64,000 bases of DNA, taken from assembly GCA_947493165.1 (NCBI GenBank), contig CANLPY010000001.1:1464501-1528500 (forward strand), written 5' to 3'. Both the position numbers and the translations under genes were made by a program. The notes beneath the pieces are model-generated. The model saw only the letters and a list, made by a program, of their open reading frames with translations, ran no database searches and was not told where the DNA came from. This document shows positions 21,483-31,283 of this stretch, piece by piece. This DNA comes from an uncultured Erythrobacter sp. GTDB lineage: Bacteria > Pseudomonadota > Alphaproteobacteria > Sphingomonadales > Sphingomonadaceae. The stretch's first letter is position 1. Each line of letters begins with the position of its first letter.

Positions 21483-21581
21483 ATGGGCCAAGAAAAAGAG
21501 CGCCGCAAAAAGGGCGCGTGCGCTCTGCGTCAAACAATCATGCGCGGCATGATAACGACGAACAGCCCCTCGCCAGCCTAA
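21483..21581 (+). CDS. candidate 32-aa small ORF upstream of the TonB receptor
   Basis: GGAGG Shine-Dalgarno 7 nt upstream of ATG; MGQEKERRKKGACALRQTIMRGMITTNSPSPA; not in the supplied ORF track because of length. Confidence 0.35.
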   Translation: MGQEKERRKKGACALRQTIMRGMITTNSPSPA

Positions 21582-21629
21582 GACGGCTCCACAATAATGG
21601 CGAAAAAGCCTGCACATAGGGAGAGCGAA

Positions 21630-24200
21630 ATGGCTCATTGGAATGCAAATGATCTCGTAACAAAAAAAGCATGCTCGCTGTTTGCGACCAGTTCTATTTT
21701 TGCGTTGGCATTGGTCGGCGCCCAACCGGCATTTGCGCAAGAGCAAACCCCAGATCAGGCGGCCGAGGCTGAAGAGGACGAATTCAGCGGTGTCCCTGTA
21801 ATTACAGTTACGGCTCGGCGCGTTGAAGAGAATATTCAGGAAACACCGCTTGCCGTTTCAGCTTTCAATGCCGAGGCGCTGGCCGCACGCGGAATTGTTG
21901 ACACTTCGGAAGTGGGCAATTTCGCTCCGAACGTGACACTTGATACCACGTCAACGTTCTCAGGCGCGTCATCGACATTGCAAGCATTTATTCGCGGTAT
22001 TGGCCAATCAGATTTCGCCATCAACACCGATCCGGGCGTCGGCATTTACATCGACGATGTCTACATTGCGCGCACTGTGGGCGCCGTTTCGGAACTGTAT
22101 GATGTCCAACAGGTCGAAGTTCTGAAAGGCCCTCAGGGCACGTTGTTCGGTCGCAATAGTATTGGCGGCGCGATCAATGTGCGAACCAAGCGTCCTGATG
22201 ATGTTTTTTCGGTCCGAGGATCGCTGTCATACGGTCGGTTCAACTATGTCGGAATTGATGCAGTTGCCAACCTACCTTTGGCGGATGGCCTTTACAGTTC
22301 CGTGGCGGTTTCAACCAATGCGCAAGATGGTTTCCAGGAACGTTTGATCTTTGATGGGCCGGGAGCAGAAAATCTAATCCCACTGGGTGTTTCCAACGCC
22401 GCAGATACCAATGGTCTTGATGGCGGCGGCCTCGACAACCAAACCATTCGCGGGAAGCTTTATTGGGAAGGCACAGACCGCTTCGACACGACGTTCTCAG
22501 TCGACTATTCACGCATTCGTGACGCAGCCCCTCCCGGCACGTTGGTCGCCACGATTGGTGGTGAAGAAGCTCAGTTCGTCGGTACTGATGGTGGCGGTGA
22601 ACTTGCCAACGGCTCCCTATCGTCGCTGTTCAATGCGTGCACAGTCGAAAGCGCATTGCCGCCAGGCGCATTGCCGCCAGTTTGTGGGCTGACCGGTTTT
22701 GCCAGCGTCAATTCAGATGCGGATCCAAACAACAATGTACCCACTTTCGGATCGCAATTTATTACAGGCGATATCGATACGACTTTCGCCACTGGCGCAA
22801 ACTTCTCCAACATTGATGCCTGGGGTATTTCGAACGTCTCGAACTTCGATCTGTCCGATGCGGCGCAAATCAAAACCGTTCTTGCTTATCGCGAACTGTC
22901 GGCAAACTTTGGCCGCGACATTGATGGCTCGCCGCTTGATATCGATCAGACCAGCTTCGTGATCGAGCAAAACCAGTTCAGTGCAGAGGTTCAGGTAAAC
23001 GGAAATCTGCTGAACGATCGGTTGTCTTACACCGTAGGCGGTTTCTACTTCCGCGAAGATGCATTTCAGCTTGACCAAGTCCCACTTGGCGGCGGTCTGC
23101 TGAATATCTTTGGCCCGAACAGCCAAGACACCGAAGCTTTCGCACTTTTCGGCGAGACCAACTTCGAAATCGTTCCTGATCTGAACCTGCTGTTTGGCGT
23201 GCGCTGGACCGACGAAACCAAGGAACTTGTTCTGGATCAGCAAAACACGACACCATTCTTTGGTGTGGTGTTCGCGGGATTGGTTGATGCCGATGGAGAT
23301 TCTGTATTCCCACGGACCAATCCTGATGGCACGCCGAATGTCAATTTCCTCGGCCCAGAAGGCGTTCAACGGGCAGACTTTAGCGACGTGTCTTTCCGGG
23401 CTGGCTTAAACTATAAAATCACGCCCGACATGTTCACGTATTTCACCTTCTCACAAGGGTTCAAGTCAGGTGGTTTTACCACTCGCCTTACCGCACCATT
23501 TAATCCTGCATTCGATGGCGTCCCTGGCGGTCTTGCTGCTCTGGATGGGATCGTGTTCCAGCCTGAAACATCCGACAATTATGAAGTCGGCTTCAAGGCT
23601 GATCTGCTTGATCGCAAACTGCGGACCAATGTTGCGCTCTTCTGGAATGAATATCAGGACATCCAGATCGTAGTGCAGCGAGGCATTACTCCATCAAACG
23701 AGAATGCCGGCGATGCACGTATTCGAGGCGCAGAACTTGAGGTGGAATTCTATCCAACCGACGGTCTTAGCTTTGTTGGTAGCGCCGGCTATCTTGATGC
23801 GGAATACACCTCAATCGACCCTCTCGCGTTTCCAGTCGAAATTGACGATCAGCTTCAAAACACTCCGGAATTCACATTTTCTGGAGCGGCAACATATGAA
23901 ACGCCAATTTTGGAAGGAAAGGCGGATCTGCTGCTGAACTTGAATTACAGTTGGCGCGATACTGTTGCCAACGATGCGCAGAACACGCCTGAATTGATCC
24001 AAGGACCGGTTGGTCTGCTGGGCGGGCAGATTAAGATCTCGCCTTCGCAGGACAATTGGGCAATTTCGCTAATTGGCCGCAATATCTTCAACGAGCGCTT
24101 CATTGGCTCTGGGTTTAACTCAGGACCAGGTGTGAGTTTCGTCGAGGCCACGTTCAATCGGCCGGGTGAATGGCGCCTCCAGTTTGATTTCGAATTCTAA
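21630..24200 (+). CDS. TonB-dependent receptor
   Basis: Signal peptide, TonB box (VPVITVTARR), plug (VEVLKGPQGTLFGRNSIGGAINVRTKRP), C-terminal RLQFDFEF; AGGGAG ribosome site before ATG at 21630. Confidence 0.92.
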   Translation: MAHWNANDLVTKKACSLFATSSIFALALVGAQPAFAQEQTPDQAAEAEEDEFSGVPVITVTARRVEENIQETPLAVSAFNAEALAARGIVDTSEVGNFAPNVTLDTTSTFSGASSTLQAFIRGIGQSDFAINTDPGVGIYIDDVYIARTVGAVSELYDVQQVEVLKGPQGTLFGRNSIGGAINVRTKRPDDVFSVRGSLSYGRFNYVGIDAVANLPLADGLYSSVAVSTNAQDGFQERLIFDGPGAENLIPLGVSNAADTNGLDGGGLDNQTIRGKLYWEGTDRFDTTFSVDYSRIRDAAPPGTLVATIGGEEAQFVGTDGGGELANGSLSSLFNACTVESALPPGALPPVCGLTGFASVNSDADPNNNVPTFGSQFITGDIDTTFATGANFSNIDAWGISNVSNFDLSDAAQIKTVLAYRELSANFGRDIDGSPLDIDQTSFVIEQNQFSAEVQVNGNLLNDRLSYTVGGFYFREDAFQLDQVPLGGGLLNIFGPNSQDTEAFALFGETNFEIVPDLNLLFGVRWTDETKELVLDQQNTTPFFGVVFAGLVDADGDSVFPRTNPDGTPNVNFLGPEGVQRADFSDVSFRAGLNYKITPDMFTYFTFSQGFKSGGFTTRLTAPFNPAFDGVPGGLAALDGIVFQPETSDNYEVGFKADLLDRKLRTNVALFWNEYQDIQIVVQRGITPSNENAGDARIRGAELEVEFYPTDGLSFVGSAGYLDAEYTSIDPLAFPVEIDDQLQNTPEFTFSGAATYETPILEGKADLLLNLNYSWRDTVANDAQNTPELIQGPVGLLGGQIKISPSQDNWAISLIGRNIFNERFIGSGFNSGPGVSFVEATFNRPGEWRLQFDFEF

Positions 24201-24301
24201 GATTCGGTCAAAGCAAAGCACTCTTTTTGCTGCCGGCTGAAGTTTCCCAGGGCACTTTGGTTTAATTTGGTCGGCAGCGAAATCAAAATTGGAATAGTGT
24301 G

Positions 24302-26395
24302 ATGAAACCGGACATGTGGAAAATCTGCGTTGGTCTTGGCTCGGCCTTGCTACTGGCAAGCTGCAATTCAGCTGTGGATGATGCCGAATGGGCACAACAT
24401 GGCCGGACAGCGGATGAACAACGCTTCAGCCCGCTTGAAGAAATCAACGCGAAAACCGTCGGCGAGCTAGGGCTGGAGTGGTTCCACGATCTGGATACGC
24501 GGCGAGGCCAAGAAGCCACTCCAATCATGGTGGACGGAGTGCTTTATGTTTCGACCGCATGGAGCAAGGTTGTCGCCTTCGATGCGAAATCGGGCGAGGT
24601 GTTGTGGCAATTTGACCCGGAAGTTCCGCGTGAATGGGCCGTGCGTGGATGCTGTGATGTTGTAAATCGCGGCGTCGCTGTCGAAGATGGTAAAGTGCTA
24701 GTCGGTACGTTCGACGGTCGGTTGATCGCGCTGGATGCCAAAACCGGCGGTGAAGTCTGGTCTGTCGATACAATTACCGACCGTGATCGCTATTACACGA
24801 TCACCGGTGCACCGCGCATCGTAAAAGGCAAGGTGCTGATCGGAAATGGTGGCGGTGAATTTGGCGTTCGCGGATATGTTACTGCCTATGATCTGGATAG
24901 CGGTGAGCAGGCTTGGCGCTTCTTCACTGTACCTGGCAATCCCGATGAGCCGTTTGAAAACCCGATCCTTGAAACTGCGGCTGACACATGGACCGGCGAA
25001 TGGTGGAAAGTCGGCGGTGGAGGCACGGTTTGGGACTCCATGGCCTATGACGAAGAGCTTGATCTGCTTTATATCGGCGTTGGTAACGGCTCTCCGTGGA
25101 ACCCGGCAGAACGCAGCCCTCAAGGCGGCGACAACCTGTTCCTTTCGTCCATTGTGGCGCTAAAGCCCGATAGCGGCGAATATGTCTGGCATTACCAGAC
25201 AACGCCAGGCGATCAGTGGGATTACACCGCCACGCAGCATATGATCCTGGCTGATATAGAAATCGAAGGCGAAAACCGCCGGGTCATTATGCAGGCGCCC
25301 AAAAACGGTTTCTTCTACGTTCTCGACCGGGAAACAGGCGAGTTTATTTCAGCTGAGCCGTTTGCTCCGGTCAACTGGGCCGATGGCGTTGACCCTGAAA
25401 CGGGCCGCCCGAATATCAAGCCTGAGGCGCGTTATCACGAGGCAGGCGTTTGGGAGGGGACACCCGGCCCATTGGGCGCGCACAACTGGCATCCGATGGC
25501 GTTCAGTCCAGAAACCGGTCTGGTCTACATCCCGTCGCAGACGCTGGGTTTCCCTTATATCGCAGACACCAATTTCGAGATGAAAGAACTCGCGGTTAAT
25601 CTGGGCATCGACCTTAAGGCCGCTGGTTTGCCGGCAGATCAAGCGATACGCGATGCGGTGAAAGACACGCTTCAGGGACACTTGCTGGCTTGGGATCCTG
25701 TGAAGCAGGAAGAACGCTGGAGCGTGCCGCTTGGTGGCCCGTGGAATGGCGGAATTCTCGCAACGTCCGGTGACCTCGTATTTCAAGGCAACCGCAATGG
25801 CGAATTTGCCGCTTATGATGCGCGCGATGGCAGCAAACTTTGGTCAGCCGATGCGCAGACCGGAGTGGTCGCAGCACCGATCACCTACAGCATAGATGGC
25901 GAACAATATGTGGCCGTGGTTGCCGGATGGGGCGGCATCTTGCCTTTGCTGATCGGAGAGCTTTCTTGGGTAAATGACAAGCCACAAGTCAATCGCAGCC
26001 GCGTGCTGGTTTACAAACTAGGGGGCAAAGCCGAATTGCCTGAACCTTATCAGGTTGTCGGCACCAAAGCAGTTGCCCCGGCCCGTTTCGGCTCCGCTGC
26101 TGATGTGGATGCAGGCGCCGGGACTTACGCGCGATATTGCGCTGGCTGCCACGGGGATACCGCGGTCAGTGGCGGCGTTTTACCGGATCTTCGCTACAGT
26201 TTTGCGCTTGGCGATACAGATGTCTGGGAATCCATCCTTGTTGATGGCTCGCTTACAGGCAACGGCATGGTTGCATTCGGCAGTGAGCTTGATGAAGCTC
26301 AAAGAGAGCAGCTGCGCGCTTACATCACTCATCGCGCGCATGAATCCGGGGCGGTTAAGATCGCCCAAGAAGAACAGAAAGGTACGGAACAATGA
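24302..26395 (+). CDS. PQQ-dependent alcohol dehydrogenase (quinohemoprotein) with C-terminal cytochrome c domain
   Basis: Vicinal Cys pair (RGCCDVVNRG), PQQ propeller motifs, TTPGDQWDYTATQ, heme site CAGCH; N-terminal lipobox-like LLLASCNS. Confidence 0.92.
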   Translation: MKPDMWKICVGLGSALLLASCNSAVDDAEWAQHGRTADEQRFSPLEEINAKTVGELGLEWFHDLDTRRGQEATPIMVDGVLYVSTAWSKVVAFDAKSGEVLWQFDPEVPREWAVRGCCDVVNRGVAVEDGKVLVGTFDGRLIALDAKTGGEVWSVDTITDRDRYYTITGAPRIVKGKVLIGNGGGEFGVRGYVTAYDLDSGEQAWRFFTVPGNPDEPFENPILETAADTWTGEWWKVGGGGTVWDSMAYDEELDLLYIGVGNGSPWNPAERSPQGGDNLFLSSIVALKPDSGEYVWHYQTTPGDQWDYTATQHMILADIEIEGENRRVIMQAPKNGFFYVLDRETGEFISAEPFAPVNWADGVDPETGRPNIKPEARYHEAGVWEGTPGPLGAHNWHPMAFSPETGLVYIPSQTLGFPYIADTNFEMKELAVNLGIDLKAAGLPADQAIRDAVKDTLQGHLLAWDPVKQEERWSVPLGGPWNGGILATSGDLVFQGNRNGEFAAYDARDGSKLWSADAQTGVVAAPITYSIDGEQYVAVVAGWGGILPLLIGELSWVNDKPQVNRSRVLVYKLGGKAELPEPYQVVGTKAVAPARFGSAADVDAGAGTYARYCAGCHGDTAVSGGVLPDLRYSFALGDTDVWESILVDGSLTGNGMVAFGSELDEAQREQLRAYITHRAHESGAVKIAQEEQKGTEQ

Positions 26396-27840
26396 ACAGT
26401 GTCGTCAATTCAGGAGCCGTGCAATCTTCCGAGGTGCTGCCGCTTGTCATCGGGAACCAACCTGTGACGGTGAGCGAATGGCGAAAGGTCTATGATCCTG
26501 CGACTGCAGAATTGATCGGCCTTGCTCCCATCAGCACGCGGGTTAATCTGGATGATGCCGTGGCGAGCGCAAGAGCCGCATTTCAAACCTGGTCCAAAAC
26601 CAGTGATGAGGAACGGCGCGATGCGTGCCGCCGAATGGCTGGCGTTCTGAATGACAATGCTGCCGAACTCGCCGAACTCTTAAGTCGCGAGCAAGGCAAG
26701 CCAATAGCCGGTATGAACGCCGGATTTGAACTGGGCGGATGCGCGGCATGGATGGGCTTTACCGCCGATCTCGAAATGCCGGTCAAAGTGCTACAAGATG
26801 ATGACGCTGCCCGCGTCGAACAGCATCGTATCCCGATCGGTGTTGTTGGCTCCATCACGCCATGGAATTGGCCGCTGTTGATCGCAACATGGCACATCGC
26901 CCCAGCCATCCGCGCGGGCAATACAGTGGTCATCAAACCTTCGCCGCACACGACCCTTTCGACATTGAGAATGGTGGAATTGCTGGCGGCGCAATTGCCC
27001 GAAGGTGTGCTCAATGTCGTTTCCGATGGCGAGGATATCGGTCCTGCAATGGTCGAGCATGAAGGGATCGACAAGATCGCGTTCACCGGCTCCACGCAGA
27101 CCGGAAAGGCGATTATGGCGGCCGCTGCGCCAACGCTTAAAAAACTCACGCTTGAGCTTGGCGGCAATGATGCAGGGATTGTGCTACCCGATGCTGACCC
27201 GCAAGCCATCGCAGAGGGCCTGTTTTGGGGTGCGTTTATCAATAATGGTCAAACCTGCGCCGCGCTTAAGCGTCTGTATGTGCATGACGACATCTATGAT
27301 GCTGTGTGCGACGCGCTGGTCACGGTGTCGCAAAATGTCCCGATGGGGCCTGGACTTGAAGAAGGCAATTTGCTCGGCCCGGTGCAAAATCAGGCCCAGC
27401 ATGATGTCGTCACCCGCCTTGCTGATGCGGCCAAGCAGGAGGGTGCGCGCATTCTTACCGGCGGACAGGCCCACGATCTGGGCGGATTGTTCTATCCGAT
27501 TACCCTTATCGCGGATGCGCACGAAAACATGGCCTGTGTGACGCAGGAACAGTTCGGCCCGCTGTTGCCGATCATCCGTTATAGCGATGTCGATGATGCG
27601 GTCCGCCAGGCGAACGCTTTGGACACCGATCTTGCTGCGTCTGTCTGGTCAACTGATCCCGCCAAGGCGCGCGGCGTTGCAGAACGTCTGGTCGCCGGGA
27701 CAGTCTATATCAACAAACACGGCGAAGTCGCTCCGCACATTCCGTTCGGCGGAGCGCGCTGGTCCAGTCTCGGGGTTGGTTTCGGGCAGGAAGGCCTTGA
27801 AGAGTTCACCAACATCAAGATCTACAACATCGCCAAATAA
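26392..27840 (+). CDS. NAD(P)-dependent aldehyde dehydrogenase
   Basis: TPWNWPLL, FTGSTQTGKAIM, LELGGNDAGIVL (Glu), NNGQTCAALKRLYV (Cys); ATGA overlap with the upstream gene. Confidence 0.93.
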   Translation: MNSVVNSGAVQSSEVLPLVIGNQPVTVSEWRKVYDPATAELIGLAPISTRVNLDDAVASARAAFQTWSKTSDEERRDACRRMAGVLNDNAAELAELLSREQGKPIAGMNAGFELGGCAAWMGFTADLEMPVKVLQDDDAARVEQHRIPIGVVGSITPWNWPLLIATWHIAPAIRAGNTVVIKPSPHTTLSTLRMVELLAAQLPEGVLNVVSDGEDIGPAMVEHEGIDKIAFTGSTQTGKAIMAAAAPTLKKLTLELGGNDAGIVLPDADPQAIAEGLFWGAFINNGQTCAALKRLYVHDDIYDAVCDALVTVSQNVPMGPGLEEGNLLGPVQNQAQHDVVTRLADAAKQEGARILTGGQAHDLGGLFYPITLIADAHENMACVTQEQFGPLLPIIRYSDVDDAVRQANALDTDLAASVWSTDPAKARGVAERLVAGTVYINKHGEVAPHIPFGGARWSSLGVGFGQEGLEEFTNIKIYNIAK

Positions 27841-27870
27841 AACAGTCACGTCACATAAAGGACATCCACT

Positions 27871-28830
27871 ATGGCGAAACCATTCGCATCCTCTGCCGAT
27901 CTTACTGAAAAGGTCGAAACGCTCGAAACGCTCGACGATGGCGTTTACGCTCTGACAGCTGAGGGTGATCCCAATGTCGGCGCGATTGAAGGCGAGGATT
28001 TCATCGTCGCCATCGAAGCACGCGCAACGCCCGCTGCTGCGCGGGATTGGTTGAGCAAACTGCGCGAGCATACCGACAAACCGGTCAAATATCTGGTTCT
28101 GACACATTATCACGCCGTGCGTGTGCTGGGTGCGAGCGCGTTTGAAGCCGAAACGATCATCACCTCGGCAACCACCAAAAAACTGATAGATGAGCGCGGA
28201 AAAGAAGATTGGGACAGCGAATTTGGCCGGATGCCGCGCCTGTTTAAAGAGCCGGACGAGATCCCCGGCCTGACGCATCCTGACATCACCTTTAATGATC
28301 ACCTCAGCATCGAACTTGGCGGAAATCGCGGTCAGCTCGACTTGCAATTTTGCGGACGCGGGCACACCGCTGGCGACATCGCGGTGTGGCACGACAAATC
28401 CAAAACCCTGTTCGCAGGCGATCTGGTGGAGGCGCAGGCCGCGCTCTACACCGGTGACGCCTTCCATATGGACTGGAGCAGTCACACGCTTGACCGGATC
28501 AAGGCGTTCGGCGCTGAAAAGCTGGTTGGCGGCCGCGGCGCGGTTGCGCTGGGTCAGGCGGATTGCGAAGCCGCGATTGAGCAAACGCGCGGCTTTCTAA
28601 CGGGAATGATCGACAATGTCCGCCCTGTGCATGAAGCAGGCGGAACTTTGAAAGAGGCATTTGAGCGCACGCATGTTGCGCTGGAGCCGAAATTCGGCGC
28701 GTGGCCGATTTTCGAACATTGCCTGCCTTTCAACGTTCAGCGGCTTTGGGATGAATTTGACGGAATTGATTGGCCTCGCATCTGGACCATGGAGCGCGAC
28801 CGCGAGGTCTGGGCGCAGTTGCAAGACTAA
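27871..28830 (+). CDS. MBL-fold metallo-hydrolase-like protein with degenerate second metal site
   Basis: LTHYHAVRVLG (HxHxDH replaced by HxHxVR), GRGHTAGD, FAGDLVEA, LVGGRGAV; MBL fold order retained. Confidence 0.8.
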   Translation: MAKPFASSADLTEKVETLETLDDGVYALTAEGDPNVGAIEGEDFIVAIEARATPAAARDWLSKLREHTDKPVKYLVLTHYHAVRVLGASAFEAETIITSATTKKLIDERGKEDWDSEFGRMPRLFKEPDEIPGLTHPDITFNDHLSIELGGNRGQLDLQFCGRGHTAGDIAVWHDKSKTLFAGDLVEAQAALYTGDAFHMDWSSHTLDRIKAFGAEKLVGGRGAVALGQADCEAAIEQTRGFLTGMIDNVRPVHEAGGTLKEAFERTHVALEPKFGAWPIFEHCLPFNVQRLWDEFDGIDWPRIWTMERDREVWAQLQD

Positions 28831-28853
28831 GCCGAATTGTACGGGACTGGGCG

Positions 28854-29447
28854 ATGCCGCATCTGAGACCTTTGGACAATGCCGAGATTGCCGATCCGTA
28901 CATAATCGAGCGGTTCGAGCATTACGCGCAAACGCGCGGGTTTACGCCCAATTCGATCCGCACGATGGCGCGGCGGCCCGGCATTGTAAAAGCGTTCATG
29001 GCGCTCAATCAGGCAGTCTTATATGAAGGGACCGTCCCCGAGCAGCTCAAGATGTTGATCAGTCTTGCCGGGTCATTTGCGTCCGGGTGTCTTTATTGCC
29101 AATCGCATATGACCAATTTGGCCCATCTTTACGATGCGCCTGATGCGAAGATTGCAGATCTGCTGAACTTTGAAGAATCTGACCAATTCACCGAAGCTGA
29201 AAAGGCGGCTCTGAATGTGGCGTTCAAGGGTTCGAGCACGCCGAATGAGGCGCGTCAGGAAGATTTTGACCGACTGGCCGAGCATTTCAGCGAAGCTGAG
29301 GTGGTGGAAATCGTCGCGAGTATCGCGCTGTTCGGTTTCCTCAATCGCTGGAATGATACGATGGCAACCACGCTTGAGCCGGTGCCAGCAGCCCGCGCTG
29401 CCGATCTGATCGGGGATGCTGGCTGGCAGGCCGGAAAACACATTTGA
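28854..29447 (+). CDS. carboxymuconolactone decarboxylase/AhpD-like family protein
   Basis: SFASGCLYCQSHMTNLA (CxxC...H); internal ATG at 28854 chosen because it avoids the preceding gene. Confidence 0.8.
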   Translation: MPHLRPLDNAEIADPYIIERFEHYAQTRGFTPNSIRTMARRPGIVKAFMALNQAVLYEGTVPEQLKMLISLAGSFASGCLYCQSHMTNLAHLYDAPDAKIADLLNFEESDQFTEAEKAALNVAFKGSSTPNEARQEDFDRLAEHFSEAEVVEIVASIALFGFLNRWNDTMATTLEPVPAARAADLIGDAGWQAGKHI

Positions 29448-29458
29448 GAAGGAATGCC

Positions 29459-31054
29459 GTGAGCCAATCAAACTCCATTCCGGTCTACAAACAGTTTGAG
29501 GCTGCACCCATGCCGCCCGGCGATTTAGCAGCGCCGGAGGTGATTATCGTGGGCGGGGGGCCGGTTGGCCTGACGCTGGCGCTCGATCTGGGACGCAAAG
29601 GGCATAGGGTCGTCGTGCTTAACAGGTTCGACTTTATCGCCGCTGGGTCAAAGGCGATCTGTTTCGCGAAACGTTCGCTCGATATTATGGACCGGCTCGG
29701 CATTGGTCAGCGGATGATTGAAAAGGGTGTGATCTGGAACCTTGGCAAAGTTTTTCACAGCGATGCTGAAGACCCCCTTTTCCAGTTTGATATGCTGCCG
29801 GTGAAAGATCAGAAGAACCCCGGTTTCATCAACATCCAGCAATATTACGTCGAAGAATATCTGGTCGATGCGCTGGCCGATTATTCCAATGTCGATCTGC
29901 GCTGGGGACATGAAGTTGTCGGCCTTCAACACCATGATGACAGCGCGGCTGTTACCGTGCGCTGCGCGCAAGGCGAATATTCGATCACGGCCCCTTGGGT
30001 CATCGCCGGTGACGGCAGCAAATCCCCCATGCGTCAGATGCTAGGGCTCGATTTTGAAGGCCGCGTTTTTGAAGACAACTTTCTGATCGCGGATGTGAAA
30101 TTCACCGAAGATCGCCCGTCAGAGCGGTGGTTTTGGTTTGATCCGCCGTTCAATGGGGCCGGTTCCGCTTTGCTGCACAAACAGCCTGACGATGTCTGGC
30201 GCCTCGATTTCCAGCTAGGCTGGGATATTGACCGAGACGCGGCAATATTGCCTGAAAATGTCGAACCTTATGTGCGCGGTATGATTGGCGATGATGTCGA
30301 ATTCGAAGAGGAGTGGTACAGCGTCTACACCTTCCAATGTCGCCGGATGCGCAATTTTGTGCATGGCCGGGTGATCTTCATCGGCGACGCGGCGCATCTG
30401 GTATCGCCCTTTGGCGCGCGCGGTTGCAATGGCGGAATTGCCGATGCGGATAACCTGGCATGGAAACTTGATCTCATCCTTAATGGTGACGCCGCGCCAA
30501 ATCTGATCGCCAGCTATGATTACGAGGCCATCGTCACCGCAGATGAAAATATTCTGAATTCAACCCGCTCGACTGATTTCATGACCCCCAAGAGCACGAT
30601 GAGCCATGTGTTTCGCGATGCTGTATTGGAACTGGCGAAGGACCATCAATTCGCCCGACCTTTCGTCAATAGCGGGCGCTTGTCCACGCCAGTCAGCTAT
30701 CCGCAATCGCCGCTGACCACACCGGATGCCGATCCTTGGGGCGGCGGTGTGATGCCGGGTTCTCCCGCTCTGGATGCAGCTTTGGGCGATGGTTGGTTGA
30801 TTGATCAACTGGGCGATGAATTCGTGCTGATGACAAACGGTGGAGGCATTACATGCGAAGGCGTGCGCGTGCTTGATCTGGCAGAGCATGAAAACGCAGC
30901 CGCCGTGATCGAGCGCTATGGACTGACCGATGGCGGCGCCTATCTTTTCAGACCCGATCAATATGTTGCCGCGCGTTGGCACTCGCCCTCATTGGATGAG
31001 GTGCAGCGCGCATTTCAAACCGCAAAGGGGGCGCGCAGTGGCTCAATCAATTGA
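29459..31054 (+). CDS. FAD-dependent aromatic hydroxylase (MhpA/phenol hydroxylase-like)
   Basis: VIIVGGGPVGLTLALDLGRKGHRVVVL, WVIAGDGSKSPMR, GRVIFIGDAAHLVSPFGARGCNGGIADADNLAWKL; GTG start after aagga. Confidence 0.9.
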   Translation: MSQSNSIPVYKQFEAAPMPPGDLAAPEVIIVGGGPVGLTLALDLGRKGHRVVVLNRFDFIAAGSKAICFAKRSLDIMDRLGIGQRMIEKGVIWNLGKVFHSDAEDPLFQFDMLPVKDQKNPGFINIQQYYVEEYLVDALADYSNVDLRWGHEVVGLQHHDDSAAVTVRCAQGEYSITAPWVIAGDGSKSPMRQMLGLDFEGRVFEDNFLIADVKFTEDRPSERWFWFDPPFNGAGSALLHKQPDDVWRLDFQLGWDIDRDAAILPENVEPYVRGMIGDDVEFEEEWYSVYTFQCRRMRNFVHGRVIFIGDAAHLVSPFGARGCNGGIADADNLAWKLDLILNGDAAPNLIASYDYEAIVTADENILNSTRSTDFMTPKSTMSHVFRDAVLELAKDHQFARPFVNSGRLSTPVSYPQSPLTTPDADPWGGGVMPGSPALDAALGDGWLIDQLGDEFVLMTNGGGITCEGVRVLDLAEHENAAAVIERYGLTDGGAYLFRPDQYVAARWHSPSLDEVQRAFQTAKGARSGSIN

Positions 31055-31283
31055 ACCGCAGGCAATCGATACTTCCGCCCGGATCAACCGGCCCGATGAT
31101 ATGTACCAGATGTTGATCGATGCGCATGCCGGCCTCGATGATCACGGCAGTATGAAATTGAACGCGAAACTCGTTTTGATCCTCGCCAATCATATCGGGG
31201 ACATGGATATTCTGGCGCAGGCGATTGACCTTGCCCGGACCAGTGCCCCCTATTCCTCCAACCGTCAGCAGGACGTATCATGA
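31038..31283 (+). CDS. DUF2783-like small protein
   Basis: VAQSIEPQAIDTSARINRPDDMYQMLIDAHAGLDDHGSMKLNAKLVLILANHIGDMDILAQAIDLAR; overlaps the 3' end of the hydroxylase. Confidence 0.7.
   Translation: MAQSIEPQAIDTSARINRPDDMYQMLIDAHAGLDDHGSMKLNAKLVLILANHIGDMDILAQAIDLARTSAPYSSNRQQDVS

Noticed and set aside
21354-21746. 130-aa minus-strand ORF in the AraC/TBDR intergenic region
   Set aside because: Runs into the receptor start antisense; composition not protein-like
22713-23369. 218-aa minus-strand ORF inside the TonB receptor
   Set aside because: Antisense to conserved receptor coding sequence
27649-28584. 311-aa minus-strand ORF opposite ALDH and MBL genes
   Set aside because: Antisense shadow ORF spanning a gene boundary of a coherent operon
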